Both the position numbers and the translations under genes were made by a program. This document shows positions 8,076-16,649 of a stretch of DNA of 64,000 nucleotides, in pieces; positions within the stretch are counted from its first letter, which is position 1; each line of letters opens with the position of its first letter. Below the pieces are notes generated by a model that was not told the origin of the DNA, did no database searches, and worked only from the letters and a program-made list of their open reading frames with translations. This DNA is from RH-AL1 sp050013235 (GTDB lineage Bacteria > Pseudomonadota > Alphaproteobacteria > Rhizobiales > Beijerinckiaceae): positions 1 through 64,000 of the forward strand of contig JBEKFQ010000009.1 of the NCBI GenBank assembly GCA_050013235.1, in the 5' to 3' direction.

Positions 8076-11000
8076 TGGAACATTTTACCGTGAACGGAGC
8101 CGAGGTCCGGCAAGCTCTGCTCGAGGCCGCGCGCGAGCGTATTCTCGTGCTCGATGGCGCCATGGGCACGATGATCCAGGGCTATAAATTCAGCGAGGAA
8201 CAGTTTCGCGGCGAACGCTTCGCGGACTGGCCGAGCGATCTCCGGGGCAACAACGATCTCTTGGTGCTGACGCAGCCCCACGCGATCGAGGAGATTCACC
8301 TGGCCTATTGCCTGGCCGGCGCCGATATCATTGCCACCAACACGTTCAACTCGACATCGATTTCGCAGGCCGATTACGGCATGGAACGTTTGGTGCCTGA
8401 CTTAAACCGCGAAGCCGCGCGCCTCTGCCGGGCCGCCGCCGCCAAGGCCCAGGCCAAGGATGGCAAGCGCCGTTTCGTCGCGGGCGCCTTGGGCCCGACG
8501 AGCCGCACCGCGTCGATATCGCCCGATGTCAATAATCCCGGCTATCGCGCCGTCTCCTTCGACGAATTGCACGACGCCTATGTCGAGGCCGCGCGCGCCT
8601 TGCTCGAGGGCGGGGCCGAAATCCTCATTATCGAAACCATTTTCGATACGTTGAACGCTAAAGCCGCCTTTGCCGGTGTCGAAACCGTCTTCACCGAAAT
8701 CGGCCAGAGCGTGCCGGTAATGATCTCCGGCACGATTACCGATCTATCTGGGCGCACCCTGTCCGGCCAGACGCCGGCGGCGTTCTGGTATAGCATGCAA
8801 CATGCCTCGCCCTTCTCCATCGGTCTCAACTGCGCCTTGGGCGCGCGGGAAATGCGCGCGCATCTCGCCGAACTTTCGCGCACCGCCGATACGCTGATTT
8901 GCGCCTATCCCAATGCCGGCCTGCCCAATGAATTCGGCCTCTACGACGAGAGCCCGGAATTCATGGCCGGTCTCATCAGGGAATTCGCGGAAAGCGGTCT
9001 CGTCAATATTGTCGGGGGCTGCTGCGGCACGACGCCGCCGCATATTCACGCCATTGCCAAGGCCGTGCATGGCATCAAGCCGCGCCAGATTCCCACAATT
9101 GCGCCTCTGTTGCGATTGTCCGGCCTCGAACCTTTCGTGCTGACCGCGGATATTAAATTCGTGAACGTTGGAGAACGGACCAATGTGACGGGCTCCGCCA
9201 AGTTTCGGAAGCTGATCAAGGAGGGCGATCTATCCGCGGCCTTGGACGTCGCGCGTGATCAAGTCGCCAATGGGGCGCAGATCATCGACATCAACATGGA
9301 CGAAGGCTTGCTCGATTCGCGCAAGGCCATGGTCGATTATCTCAATCTGATCGCGGCGGAGCCCGATATCGCCCGCGTTCCCGTGATGATCGACAGTTCG
9401 AAATTCGAGATCATCGAAGCGGGTTTGAAATGCGTTCAAGGCAAATCCGTCGTCAATTCGATCTCGATGAAAGAGGGCGAGGCGAAATTTATCGCCGACG
9501 CGAAGGTCGTTCGCCGTTACGGCGCGGCTGTCGTCGTCATGGCCTTCGACGAGCAGGGCCAGGCGGATACCAAGGAGCGTAAGGTCGGAATTTGCGCGCG
9601 CGCGTATAAAATTTTGACGGAGCAAGTCGGGTTTCCGCCCCAGGACATCATCTTCGATCCCAATATTTTCGCGGTCGCGACGGGCATCGAAGAGCATAAT
9701 AATTACGGCGTCGACTTTATCGAGGCCGCGCGCGAGATCCGCGCGCGCATGCCGCTCGTGCATATTTCCGGAGGCGTCTCGAACCTTTCCTTCTCCTTCC
9801 GCGGCAACGAGCGCGTGCGCGAAGCGATGCATTCGGTCTTCCTCTACCACGCGATTGCTGCGGGCATGGATATGGGCATCGTCAATGCCGGCCAGCTCGC
9901 GGTTTACGAGGACATCGATAAAGAGCTTCGCGAGGCCTGCGAGGATGTCGTCCTCAATCGCCGCGCGGACTCGACCGAGCGGCTGTTGGCTCTGGCGGAA
10001 AGTTACAAGGGCAAAGGCGGGGAGAGAACCGAAAAGGATCTGGCTTGGCGCGCGCTTCCCGTGAACAAACGCCTGGAACATGCGCTGGTGAGCGGGATCA
10101 CCGAATTCATCGACGAGGATACGGAAGAGGCCCGCGCGCTAGCCGCGCGGCCACTCGATGTCATCGAAGGCCCGCTGATGTCGGGCATGAATGTGGTTGG
10201 CGATCTCTTCGGCTCGGGCAAGATGTTTCTGCCGCAAGTCGTGAAATCGGCGCGGGTGATGAAAAAGGCTGTCGCGTATCTCGAACCCTATATGGAAGAA
10301 GAGAAGCGGCGGACGGGCGCAACCGAGCGCGCCGGGGCTGGCAAGATCTTGATGGCGACCGTCAAAGGCGATGTGCACGATATCGGCAAGAATATCGTCG
10401 GCGTCGTGCTGGCCTGCAATAATTACGAGATCATCGATCTCGGCGTAATGGTGCCGGTCAAGAAGATTTTGGACACGGCGCGGGCGGAAAAGGTCGATGC
10501 GATCGGCCTGTCCGGCCTGATCACACCCTCGCTCGAGGAAATGTGTTTCGTCGCGGCGGAGATGGAACGCGAAGGGTTTTCGGTGCCCTTGCTGATCGGC
10601 GGCGCGACGACCAGCCGGGTGCATACGGCGGTCAAGATTCATCCCAATTATCACCGGGGCCAAACGGTCTATGTGAACGATGCCAGCCGGGCGGTTGGCG
10701 TCGTGCAACAGCTTCTCGCGCCGGAGACACGCGACGCCTATGTCGAGGCGATCCGCGCCGAATATACGAGGGTTGCCGAAACCCATGCGCAGGGGGAGCG
10801 CGACAAACTGCGTCTGCCCCTGGCCAAGGCGCGGGCCAATGCGCCGAAAATCGATTGGGATTCCTACGATCCACCAAAGCCCGTGTTCACGGGTACGCGC
10901 GTGCTTTCCAATGCCGATGTGGCGGAACTCGTGCCCTATATCGATTGGACACCCTTTTTCCAGACCTGGGAGATCAAGGGCCGCTATCCCGCGTTGTTGG

Positions 11001-11821
11001 ACGATCCCGAGCGCGGCGAGGCGGCGCGGGCCTTGTTTGCCGATGCGCAGGACATGCTCGACAGAATTGTCGCGGAGCGGTGGTTCGATCCCAAAGCCAT
11101 CGTAGGTTTCTGGCCCGCCAATAGCGTTGGCGACGATATCAAGCTTTATACTGGAGAGTCCCGGACGGGCGAACTCGCGACGCTGCATACGTTGCGTCAG
11201 CAACTCGTGAAGCGCGACGGGCGGCCGAATGTGGCGCTCTCAGATTATATTGCGCCGGCTTCCAGCGGGAAGGCGGATTATATCGGAGGCTTTGTCGTCA
11301 CTGCGGGCGCGAACGAGGATAAGATCTCGCAGCGGTTCGCACGGGCCAATGACGATTACTCCTCGATCATGGTGAAGGCTTTGGCCGACCGGATCGCGGA
11401 AGCTTTTGCCGAGCGCATGCACGAGCGGGTCCGGCGCGAATTCTGGGCCTATGAGACGGGGCCTGCCGCCGATCCGCAAATTCTTTATCTCGAGCATTAT
11501 CGCGGCATCCGCCCGGCGCCGGGCTATCCTGCGCAGCCCGATCATACGGAAAAGGCTACTTTGTTTAAATTGCTCGACGCGGAGAAGCGCGTTGGCGTGA
11601 CGCTGACGGAAAGCTATGCGATGTGGCCGGGCTCGTCGGTCAGCGGCCTTTATTTCGCCCATCCCGAGGCGGCCTATTTTGGTGTCGCCAAGATCGAACG
11701 CGATCAGGTCGAGGACTATGCCAAGCGCAAGGGCTTCAGCGTGGCGGAGACAGAGCGCTGGCTAGCGCCGGTGCTCAATTACGATCCCGCCACGTTCCGG
11801 CACGCCACGGCGGCGGAATAG
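8072..11821 (+). CDS. metH: Cobalamin-dependent methionine synthase MetH
   Basis: Transfers a methyl group from methyl-THF to homocysteine through cobalamin. The full-length 1249-residue protein has, in order: homocysteine barrel (DGAMGTMIQ near residue 25, zinc cysteines in GLNCALG and GGCCGTTPPH), pterin-binding barrel (NVGERTNVTGSAKF, DINMDEGLLDS), cobalamin cap and Rossmann domain (VKGDVHDIGKNIVGVVLACN carries the DxHxxG histidine that ligates cobalt; then GLSGLITPSL and IGGATTSRVHTAVKI), and the SAM-binding reactivation domain (ESYAMWPGSSVSGLYFAHP). The ATG at 8072 overlaps the metF stop as ATGA; an open frame to 8024 is not conserved. Confidence 0.97.
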   Translation: MMEHFTVNGAEVRQALLEAARERILVLDGAMGTMIQGYKFSEEQFRGERFADWPSDLRGNNDLLVLTQPHAIEEIHLAYCLAGADIIATNTFNSTSISQADYGMERLVPDLNREAARLCRAAAAKAQAKDGKRRFVAGALGPTSRTASISPDVNNPGYRAVSFDELHDAYVEAARALLEGGAEILIIETIFDTLNAKAAFAGVETVFTEIGQSVPVMISGTITDLSGRTLSGQTPAAFWYSMQHASPFSIGLNCALGAREMRAHLAELSRTADTLICAYPNAGLPNEFGLYDESPEFMAGLIREFAESGLVNIVGGCCGTTPPHIHAIAKAVHGIKPRQIPTIAPLLRLSGLEPFVLTADIKFVNVGERTNVTGSAKFRKLIKEGDLSAALDVARDQVANGAQIIDINMDEGLLDSRKAMVDYLNLIAAEPDIARVPVMIDSSKFEIIEAGLKCVQGKSVVNSISMKEGEAKFIADAKVVRRYGAAVVVMAFDEQGQADTKERKVGICARAYKILTEQVGFPPQDIIFDPNIFAVATGIEEHNNYGVDFIEAAREIRARMPLVHISGGVSNLSFSFRGNERVREAMHSVFLYHAIAAGMDMGIVNAGQLAVYEDIDKELREACEDVVLNRRADSTERLLALAESYKGKGGERTEKDLAWRALPVNKRLEHALVSGITEFIDEDTEEARALAARPLDVIEGPLMSGMNVVGDLFGSGKMFLPQVVKSARVMKKAVAYLEPYMEEEKRRTGATERAGAGKILMATVKGDVHDIGKNIVGVVLACNNYEIIDLGVMVPVKKILDTARAEKVDAIGLSGLITPSLEEMCFVAAEMEREGFSVPLLIGGATTSRVHTAVKIHPNYHRGQTVYVNDASRAVGVVQQLLAPETRDAYVEAIRAEYTRVAETHAQGERDKLRLPLAKARANAPKIDWDSYDPPKPVFTGTRVLSNADVAELVPYIDWTPFFQTWEIKGRYPALLDDPERGEAARALFADAQDMLDRIVAERWFDPKAIVGFWPANSVGDDIKLYTGESRTGELATLHTLRQQLVKRDGRPNVALSDYIAPASSGKADYIGGFVVTAGANEDKISQRFARANDDYSSIMVKALADRIAEAFAERMHERVRREFWAYETGPAADPQILYLEHYRGIRPAPGYPAQPDHTEKATLFKLLDAEKRVGVTLTESYAMWPGSSVSGLYFAHPEAAYFGVAKIERDQVEDYAKRKGFSVAETERWLAPVLNYDPATFRHATAAE

Positions 11822-11866
11822 GGTTTGAGTTCAATCCTGCGCGGACTAAGCTCGACTTTGCCCCTT

Positions 11867-12150
11867 TCAAGCGGCGCAGCAGAGCGTTTCCGTGAGTCTT
11901 TCCCATAGCGCGGCGGGAATCTCCACGCGATCCGGGTCGTGCCGGGACATTGATAAATTCGGCGCGCTCCACAAGAGCCGTCGAACGGTGGCGATCGCAT
12001 CGCTGAAGGCCGGATCATCCTTGTGAGACCAGGCGGCTGATCTGGGACGAAGGCTGGCGACGCCAATGGGATCGCGCGCGAGCACCCAGCGGATCGGCGC
12101 CGGCGGCAATCCGGAATGATACCAAGTCGCCGGATATCGCTGAACCCGGC
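11867..12150 (-). pseudogene. Remnant of an IS701/IS4-like transposase
   Basis: The minus strand encodes ATWYHSGLPPAPIRWVLARDP followed directly by a C-terminal block SAAWSHKDDPAFSDAIATV and the end ERLTETLCCAA. These resemble two separate parts of IS701-type DDE transposases, with the middle (including the remaining catalytic region) deleted. No start, no terminal inverted repeats and no target duplication were seen. It occupies the gap between metH and the response regulator. The family call is from memory of such proteins; the reading as a transposase fragment is fairly secure. Bases 12151-12330 hold nothing recognisable. Confidence 0.6.
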
Positions 12151-12330
12151 AAGTTCCCCGATGGGTGTCGGATCAGATCCTGCCGGGATTGCTCGGCCTG
12201 TTCGCCGCTCTGCCAGTGCCCGGTCACGCCTCTTGGCATCGCTACAGGCGTTTCGCAGGTTGACGACGCGGCGCCAAGGATCTGCCGTTCATTACGGCCG
12301 CCTTCCGATGCCCTGCATAGACCGTGCGCG

Positions 12331-12969
12331 TTAATTGGACCGGTCGAAATTCAACGGCGCCGTCTCGATGACGATTTGCGTTCTGCTGGCAACGCCGAGT
12401 TTCCGCAAGATTTCCGTGACATGGGCTTTGACTGTCGAATCGCCGACCGACAATTCGTGAGCGATCTGCTTGTTGAGCTTACCCTGCCGAATCATCATCA
12501 ACACACGCAACTGCTGCGGCGTGAGCAGCGCGATCCGGTCCATAAGAGACGTCTTCGCGTTTCCACGGACAAGCGACGAACCGGCGAACCGCGGAAACGC
12601 AAGCGAACCCTTGAGAACGGTTGTGATGGCTTCGATCAACCTTGGCTTGTCGACGGCTTTTGGGACGAAGCCCGATGCGCCATAGCGCATGGCGTCCTGG
12701 ATGACCGAGACGTCGTCGAGACCCGAGACGATCAAGACAGGAATGCTCGGACACGATTTCCGGATCGCGACGAGGCCATCGAACCCCGTGACGCCCTGCA
12801 TCGAAAGGTCGAGAAGAATCATATCGACCGACCGTAAGCGGGCAAGCTTATCGATGGCCGAATTGATCGAATCCGCTTCATCGACACAGGCAAAAGGAAA
12901 AGCCATGACCAGGGCGCTCTGCAAAGCTTCCCGGTAAAGCGGATGGTCGTCCACGATCATCAGGTGCAT
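12331..12969 (-). CDS. NarL/LuxR-type response regulator of the alcohol oxidation locus
   Basis: A 212-residue response regulator. The receiver domain begins MHLMIVDDHPLYREAL (acidic pair DD) with phospho-acceptor aspartate in DMILLDLSM, signalling Ser in VLIVSG and lysine in GFVPKAV. A C-terminal LuxR helix-turn-helix follows (LTPQQLRVLMMIRQGKLNKQ, VKAHVTEILRKLGV). The ATG at 12969 is chosen because the preceding 77 open codons lack receiver features. It lies after the dehydrogenase gene, separated by a hairpin. ErbR/AgmR/PedR2-type regulators of PQQ alcohol dehydrogenases are the closest known role; the kinase at 23285-24628 is a candidate partner. Confidence 0.88.
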   Translation of the reverse strand: MHLMIVDDHPLYREALQSALVMAFPFACVDEADSINSAIDKLARLRSVDMILLDLSMQGVTGFDGLVAIRKSCPSIPVLIVSGLDDVSVIQDAMRYGASGFVPKAVDKPRLIEAITTVLKGSLAFPRFAGSSLVRGNAKTSLMDRIALLTPQQLRVLMMIRQGKLNKQIAHELSVGDSTVKAHVTEILRKLGVASRTQIVIETAPLNFDRSN

Positions 12970-13174
12970 TGTAAGCGCTCCCGACACCTGTTTCGATCGC
13001 ATCTGCGGATCCCCGAATCTCTTAACGCTAATTTGACTCGAGACGTCCATAGAAAATCTCATTTTCGCAATAACGAAAGTCGATTTTTCGAGGCGGTAGG
13101 ACCGGCGGGACACACGAGGCCGCGAGTTTGTGCCTCGAATAAGTCCCGGCGAGCCGTTTGGAACCGGTGGAAAT

Positions 13175-13198
13175 GTGGGCCGGCCGTGACCGGCCCAC
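13175..13198 (-). terminator. Hairpin between the PQQ dehydrogenase gene and the regulator
   Basis: GTGGGCCGG (13175-13183) and CCGGCCCAC (13190-13198) form a perfect 9-bp stem with a 6-base loop, 8 bases after the dehydrogenase stop. On the minus strand it is followed by ATTTCC. It probably ends or attenuates the dehydrogenase transcript before the regulator gene. Confidence 0.65.
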
Positions 13199-13206
13199 AA
13201 GATAGT

Positions 13207-14970
13207 CTATCGCGCCGCGACGTCCTTCGGAAGGCGGAAGGCCCAGAAGCTGCCGCCCTGATTGATGCCGGCCGTCGTCTTGGCGACCTCGCCACCCCAC
13301 AACGGGACCACCCCGCCCCAACCGGCGCTGACGCCGATCCACTGCTCGCCATCCTGCTCCCAGGTGATTGGTGTGGAGACCACGCCGGTCCCGACCTGGA
13401 ACTTCCAGACTTCCTCGCCCGTCTTGGCATCGAAAGCCTTCAAGTAGCCTTCCGGTGTCCCCGTGAAGACGAGACCGCCAGCAGTTGACAGAACCCCGCC
13501 CCACAGTGGCGCTTTATTCTTATATTCCCAAACGATTTTACCATTCGTCGGATCAATCGCCTTGAGCGAGCCAATATGATCCTCGAAGACGGGCTTGATG
13601 GTGAAGCCCGCACCGAGATAAGCGGCGCCCTTCTTGTAGCTGACGGGTTCGTTCCAAATCTCCATGCCCCATTCGTTCGAAGGCACATAAAAAAGCTTGG
13701 TTTGCGGGTCGTAAGAAACCGGCATCCAGTTCTTGCCGCCGAGGAAGCTCGGGACGGCAAACACGGACGCGCCCTTCTTGCCGTCGCCCTTGGTCGGGTC
13801 GCCAGGACGGAAAGCGGGATCGTAGACCGGACGTCCGTCTGGGCCAATCTCCTTCGCCCAGGTGATCTTGCTCACAAACGGGGTCGCGCTGATGAATTTG
13901 CCGTTGGTGCGGTCGAGGACGTAAAAGAAGCCATTACGATCGGCGGTTCCGCCGGCCTTGATCGTCTTGCCATCCTTGGTCAAGTCGAAGGGCACGAATT
14001 CGTTGACGCCGTCGAAATCCCATCCATCGTGCGGGGTTGTTTGGAAACCCCAAACGATCTCGCCATTGTCGGGATTGATCGCGATCCGCGAAGCCGACCA
14101 TTTGTTGTCGCCGGGCCGCAGCCAGCTGTTCCACGGGCCGGGATTGCCGGTGCCGTAATAGATCAGGTTCGTTTCGGGATCGTAAGTGCCGCCAAGCCAG
14201 GTGGCGCCGCCGCCGGACTTGTACATGTCGCCAGGCCATGTCTCGTTGAGCTTGCCGGTCATCGTCGAAGGCTTGCCGTTGAGTTCGCCGACATTGCCTT
14301 CGATAACCGGACGCTTCCAGATGATTTCGCCGGTGTCGGGGTCACGCGCTTCGACACGCCCGACGACGCCGAACTCGCCGCCGGAAACGCCGGTGATCAA
14401 TTTCCCTTTCACGATCATCGGAGCGGCGGTGAAGGAATATCCCGCTTTGAAATCGTCGATATCTTTCCGCCAAACGACCTTGCCGGTCTTGGCGTCGAGC
14501 GCGACGAGTTTCGCATCGAGCGTCCCGAAGATGAACTTGTCATGATAGAGCGCGCCGCCACGATTCACGACGTCACAGCACGGCAGAATCCCTTCCGGCA
14601 GCCGCGCATCATATTCCCAGAGCTTCTCACCGGTTCGCGAATTAATGGCGTAGGCGCGGCTGTAGGAGGCCGTCACGTAAACGATGCCGTCCTTGATCAG
14701 CGCCTGGCCCTCTTGACCACGCTGCTTTTCACCGCCGAAGGAGAGCGAAAAAGCGGGAACGAGACCCTTGATGTTGTCGCGATTCAAAGTAGTGAGGGGG
14801 CTGAAACGCTGACCTTGCGTGCCCATCCCATAGGTGACGACGGACGACGGCGTCGTTGCGTCGTTGGCGATGCACGCGTCGCTTACAAAAGCGAAAGCGG
14901 CACTGCTCGCAGCTCCAGCGAACAGAGCGGCAGCTCCGGCCCCAATGAGCAGTTTACGGCGAAATGTCAT
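13207..14970 (-). CDS. PQQ alcohol dehydrogenase, XoxF/ExaF (lanthanide) type
   Basis: Periplasmic quinoprotein oxidising methanol or other primary alcohols. The 587-residue precursor starts at ATG 14970 behind GGAGGAAT, with signal peptide MTFRRKLLIGAG to about AFA. An eight-bladed propeller follows. The adjacent-cysteine disulfide is in LPCCDVVNRG, the metal-site glutamate in SGGEFGVVGR, and the asparagine in YYGTGNPGPWNS. The catalytic aspartate (D318) is followed two residues on by a second aspartate (D320, in GWDFDGVNE), the hallmark of lanthanide-dependent enzymes; calcium enzymes have Ala or Ser there. Features of both XoxF and ExaF/PedH proteins are present, so I leave the subgroup open. 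The substrate is not determinable here. Confidence 0.92.
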   Translation of the reverse strand: MTFRRKLLIGAGAAALFAGAASSAAFAFVSDACIANDATTPSSVVTYGMGTQGQRFSPLTTLNRDNIKGLVPAFSLSFGGEKQRGQEGQALIKDGIVYVTASYSRAYAINSRTGEKLWEYDARLPEGILPCCDVVNRGGALYHDKFIFGTLDAKLVALDAKTGKVVWRKDIDDFKAGYSFTAAPMIVKGKLITGVSGGEFGVVGRVEARDPDTGEIIWKRPVIEGNVGELNGKPSTMTGKLNETWPGDMYKSGGGATWLGGTYDPETNLIYYGTGNPGPWNSWLRPGDNKWSASRIAINPDNGEIVWGFQTTPHDGWDFDGVNEFVPFDLTKDGKTIKAGGTADRNGFFYVLDRTNGKFISATPFVSKITWAKEIGPDGRPVYDPAFRPGDPTKGDGKKGASVFAVPSFLGGKNWMPVSYDPQTKLFYVPSNEWGMEIWNEPVSYKKGAAYLGAGFTIKPVFEDHIGSLKAIDPTNGKIVWEYKNKAPLWGGVLSTAGGLVFTGTPEGYLKAFDAKTGEEVWKFQVGTGVVSTPITWEQDGEQWIGVSAGWGGVVPLWGGEVAKTTAGINQGGSFWAFRLPKDVAAR

Positions 14971-15128
14971 TAAGATTCCTCCCGAAATCACAGCTTCTGA
15001 TTTAAACCGATGGCACTCAGGGGTGGATGCGCGTTTTGCGTTCTGTGCCCTTCGCAGAAAATGTGTAGCCAATTCCGAATGGCGTCTTTATTGCCAATAA
15101 GTACAGACTCGCGGCGCCATATGGCGGA

Positions 15129-16016
15129 TCAATCGAGCTTCGGCGGCGTGAAGGCGACACCGTACTTTTCGCAAATTGCCTTCAACTCACCGCTCTTGAC
15201 GAGAGCGGAGATCGCGTTGCCGGCGGCATAGGCGAGATCGCGGGAATCGGAGCGCGTCGCACCGGCGAGTTCCCAACTATTTTTCACCATGCCAACCACT
15301 TTGATTTCGATCACGGGGGCATCGTCTGGAGAAATATTCGCGTCGTGCAATGCGGCTTGGATCTCGGCCTTGGTTCCCGCCAAGACCGGTGTTTGCTTTG
15401 CAACGAAAGCTGCCGCGGCTGCGGCAAAATCGCGGAAGTGCTGGACATTCTCGCGATAACGGCCGCCTTCCGCGAGCAGAATGAGCATATCCGCTGATCC
15501 CCCGGCTTCCACCGCAATGGGATGCCCCTCCGTATCGCCGAGTGATTGCAAACCATCGAGTTCGCCCTTGCGATACGCAAAGGCGATATGTTGCTCGAAA
15601 TAGGGCGCGGTCAGAAAGATTTGCTCGTTGCGAAGCGCAAGCTGCCTGTCGTTGGGAACATGGAGCATGAGATCGGCGAGAGGCGTGCCGGCGAGATCGC
15701 CCTTCCAGAGGTTGAGACGAAAGTCGCCGTCGGCATCCTCCCCCGCTTCCACGATCCGGAGATCCAACCCAACATTGAGCTTCCGGGCAATCGCTTCCGC
15801 CAACGCGACGTCGATGCCTGCCGGCGTGCCGTTTCCGGCCGTGGAAAATGGTTTGTTGTCGCTATAGACGGCAACCCGGAGGGTTCCGGAAGCGACGACG
15901 TCGTCGAGCGGACGCGCGCCCGCTGGATGCGCCACGAGGCAAGATGAAAGTGCGATACAGAACAATCCCACAGCGGTCACCATGGCCGCTCGAGATCGTA
16001 TGGCTTGATACAGCAC
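15129..16016 (-). CDS. XoxJ-like periplasmic binding protein
   Basis: A 295-residue secreted protein of the solute-binding type 3 fold, belonging to the MoxJ/XoxJ and quinoprotein-dehydrogenase-associated group. The GTG at 16016, behind AGGAA, gives a signal peptide through SSCLVAHPAGARP; the alternative ATG is 15983. The mature part begins LDDVVASGTLRVAVYSDNKP and includes GTPAGIDVALAEAIARKL. XoxJ is thought to activate or bind the lanthanide methanol dehydrogenase rather than import a solute. It lies 5 bases after the cytochrome gene and about 160 bases before the dehydrogenase. Confidence 0.83.
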   Translation of the reverse strand: MLYQAIRSRAAMVTAVGLFCIALSSCLVAHPAGARPLDDVVASGTLRVAVYSDNKPFSTAGNGTPAGIDVALAEAIARKLNVGLDLRIVEAGEDADGDFRLNLWKGDLAGTPLADLMLHVPNDRQLALRNEQIFLTAPYFEQHIAFAYRKGELDGLQSLGDTEGHPIAVEAGGSADMLILLAEGGRYRENVQHFRDFAAAAAAFVAKQTPVLAGTKAEIQAALHDANISPDDAPVIEIKVVGMVKNSWELAGATRSDSRDLAYAAGNAISALVKSGELKAICEKYGVAFTPPKLD

Positions 16017-16021
16017 GCGCG

Positions 16022-16450
16022 TTATTCCTGATGATTGGATTCGATATAGGCCCGAATCGCCCAAAGTGCTTCTTGCGAGAGAACTCCGGCGAAAGGCGGC
16101 ATCTTGGTGACATCATTGATGACGGCACCGTGCGTGACGCGCTCGATAAAAATGGCGTCGCCTTCGTCGCCCTTCTCGAGCTTCCGCAGATCCGGGGCCA
16201 GGCCTCCGGAAATCATTTGAAGTCCGTGACACCGCGCACAGTTCTGGCCAAAACCAGCTTCCCCAATTTCAATGGCTCTCGGATTTACTCGGAAAGGATT
16301 CGATGTCTTCCATTCGGGTCCGAGATTTGGAAGGCCGGTGGTATCCACGGGTTGCGGCGTGACATTCCCGTGTCCTGTCGCCACCTGGCTCGCCGCCGCC
16401 ATGAAAGCGGCCGCTAGAGTAAGCTTTCCGATAGTCTTGAAATGACTCAT
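16022..16450 (-). CDS. PedF/XoxG-type cytochrome c
   Basis: A 142-residue periplasmic monohaem cytochrome, the expected electron acceptor of the PQQ dehydrogenase. The signal peptide is MSHFKTIGKLTLAAAFMAAA and onward. The haem motif is C71-A-R-C74-H75 and the probable axial methionine is M117 in VTKMPPFAG. HGNVTPQPVDTTGLPNLG, LAPDLRKLEKGDEGDAIFIE and LSQEALWAIRAY resemble cytochrome c550 PedF. It is the first gene of the minus-strand arm; the opposite arm starts 200 bases away at 16650. Confidence 0.9.
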   Translation of the reverse strand: MSHFKTIGKLTLAAAFMAAASQVATGHGNVTPQPVDTTGLPNLGPEWKTSNPFRVNPRAIEIGEAGFGQNCARCHGLQMISGGLAPDLRKLEKGDEGDAIFIERVTHGAVINDVTKMPPFAGVLSQEALWAIRAYIESNHQE

Positions 16451-16649
16451 TGTCTACGATCCCCCCGAGTTTTTAAGCGAAGATACCGAAGAGATTTGGC
16501 TGGCCCCATTGTCCTTTGGTACATAATGAGAGCGCCCAAGACGGATGACCCGGACGACCCCTTCGTTTGCACCTTGGTACAATATCGAGACGCGGCAGAT
16601 TCCCTTTATAAATGGAGCCAAATAAGATCAGGGAGAGGAGCGGCGCCAG
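16451..16649. promoter_or_regulatory. Divergent promoter region between the two arms of the alcohol oxidation locus
   Basis: The 199 bases separate the divergently transcribed cytochrome gene and the binding-protein gene, so both promoters must lie here unless the arms are read from elsewhere. No clear -35/-10 pair or repeat was convincing by eye. Confidence 0.5.

Noticed and set aside
13576..14973. Plus-strand open frame of 465 codons opposite the PQQ dehydrogenase
   Set aside because: Antisense shadow of a strongly conserved coding sequence.
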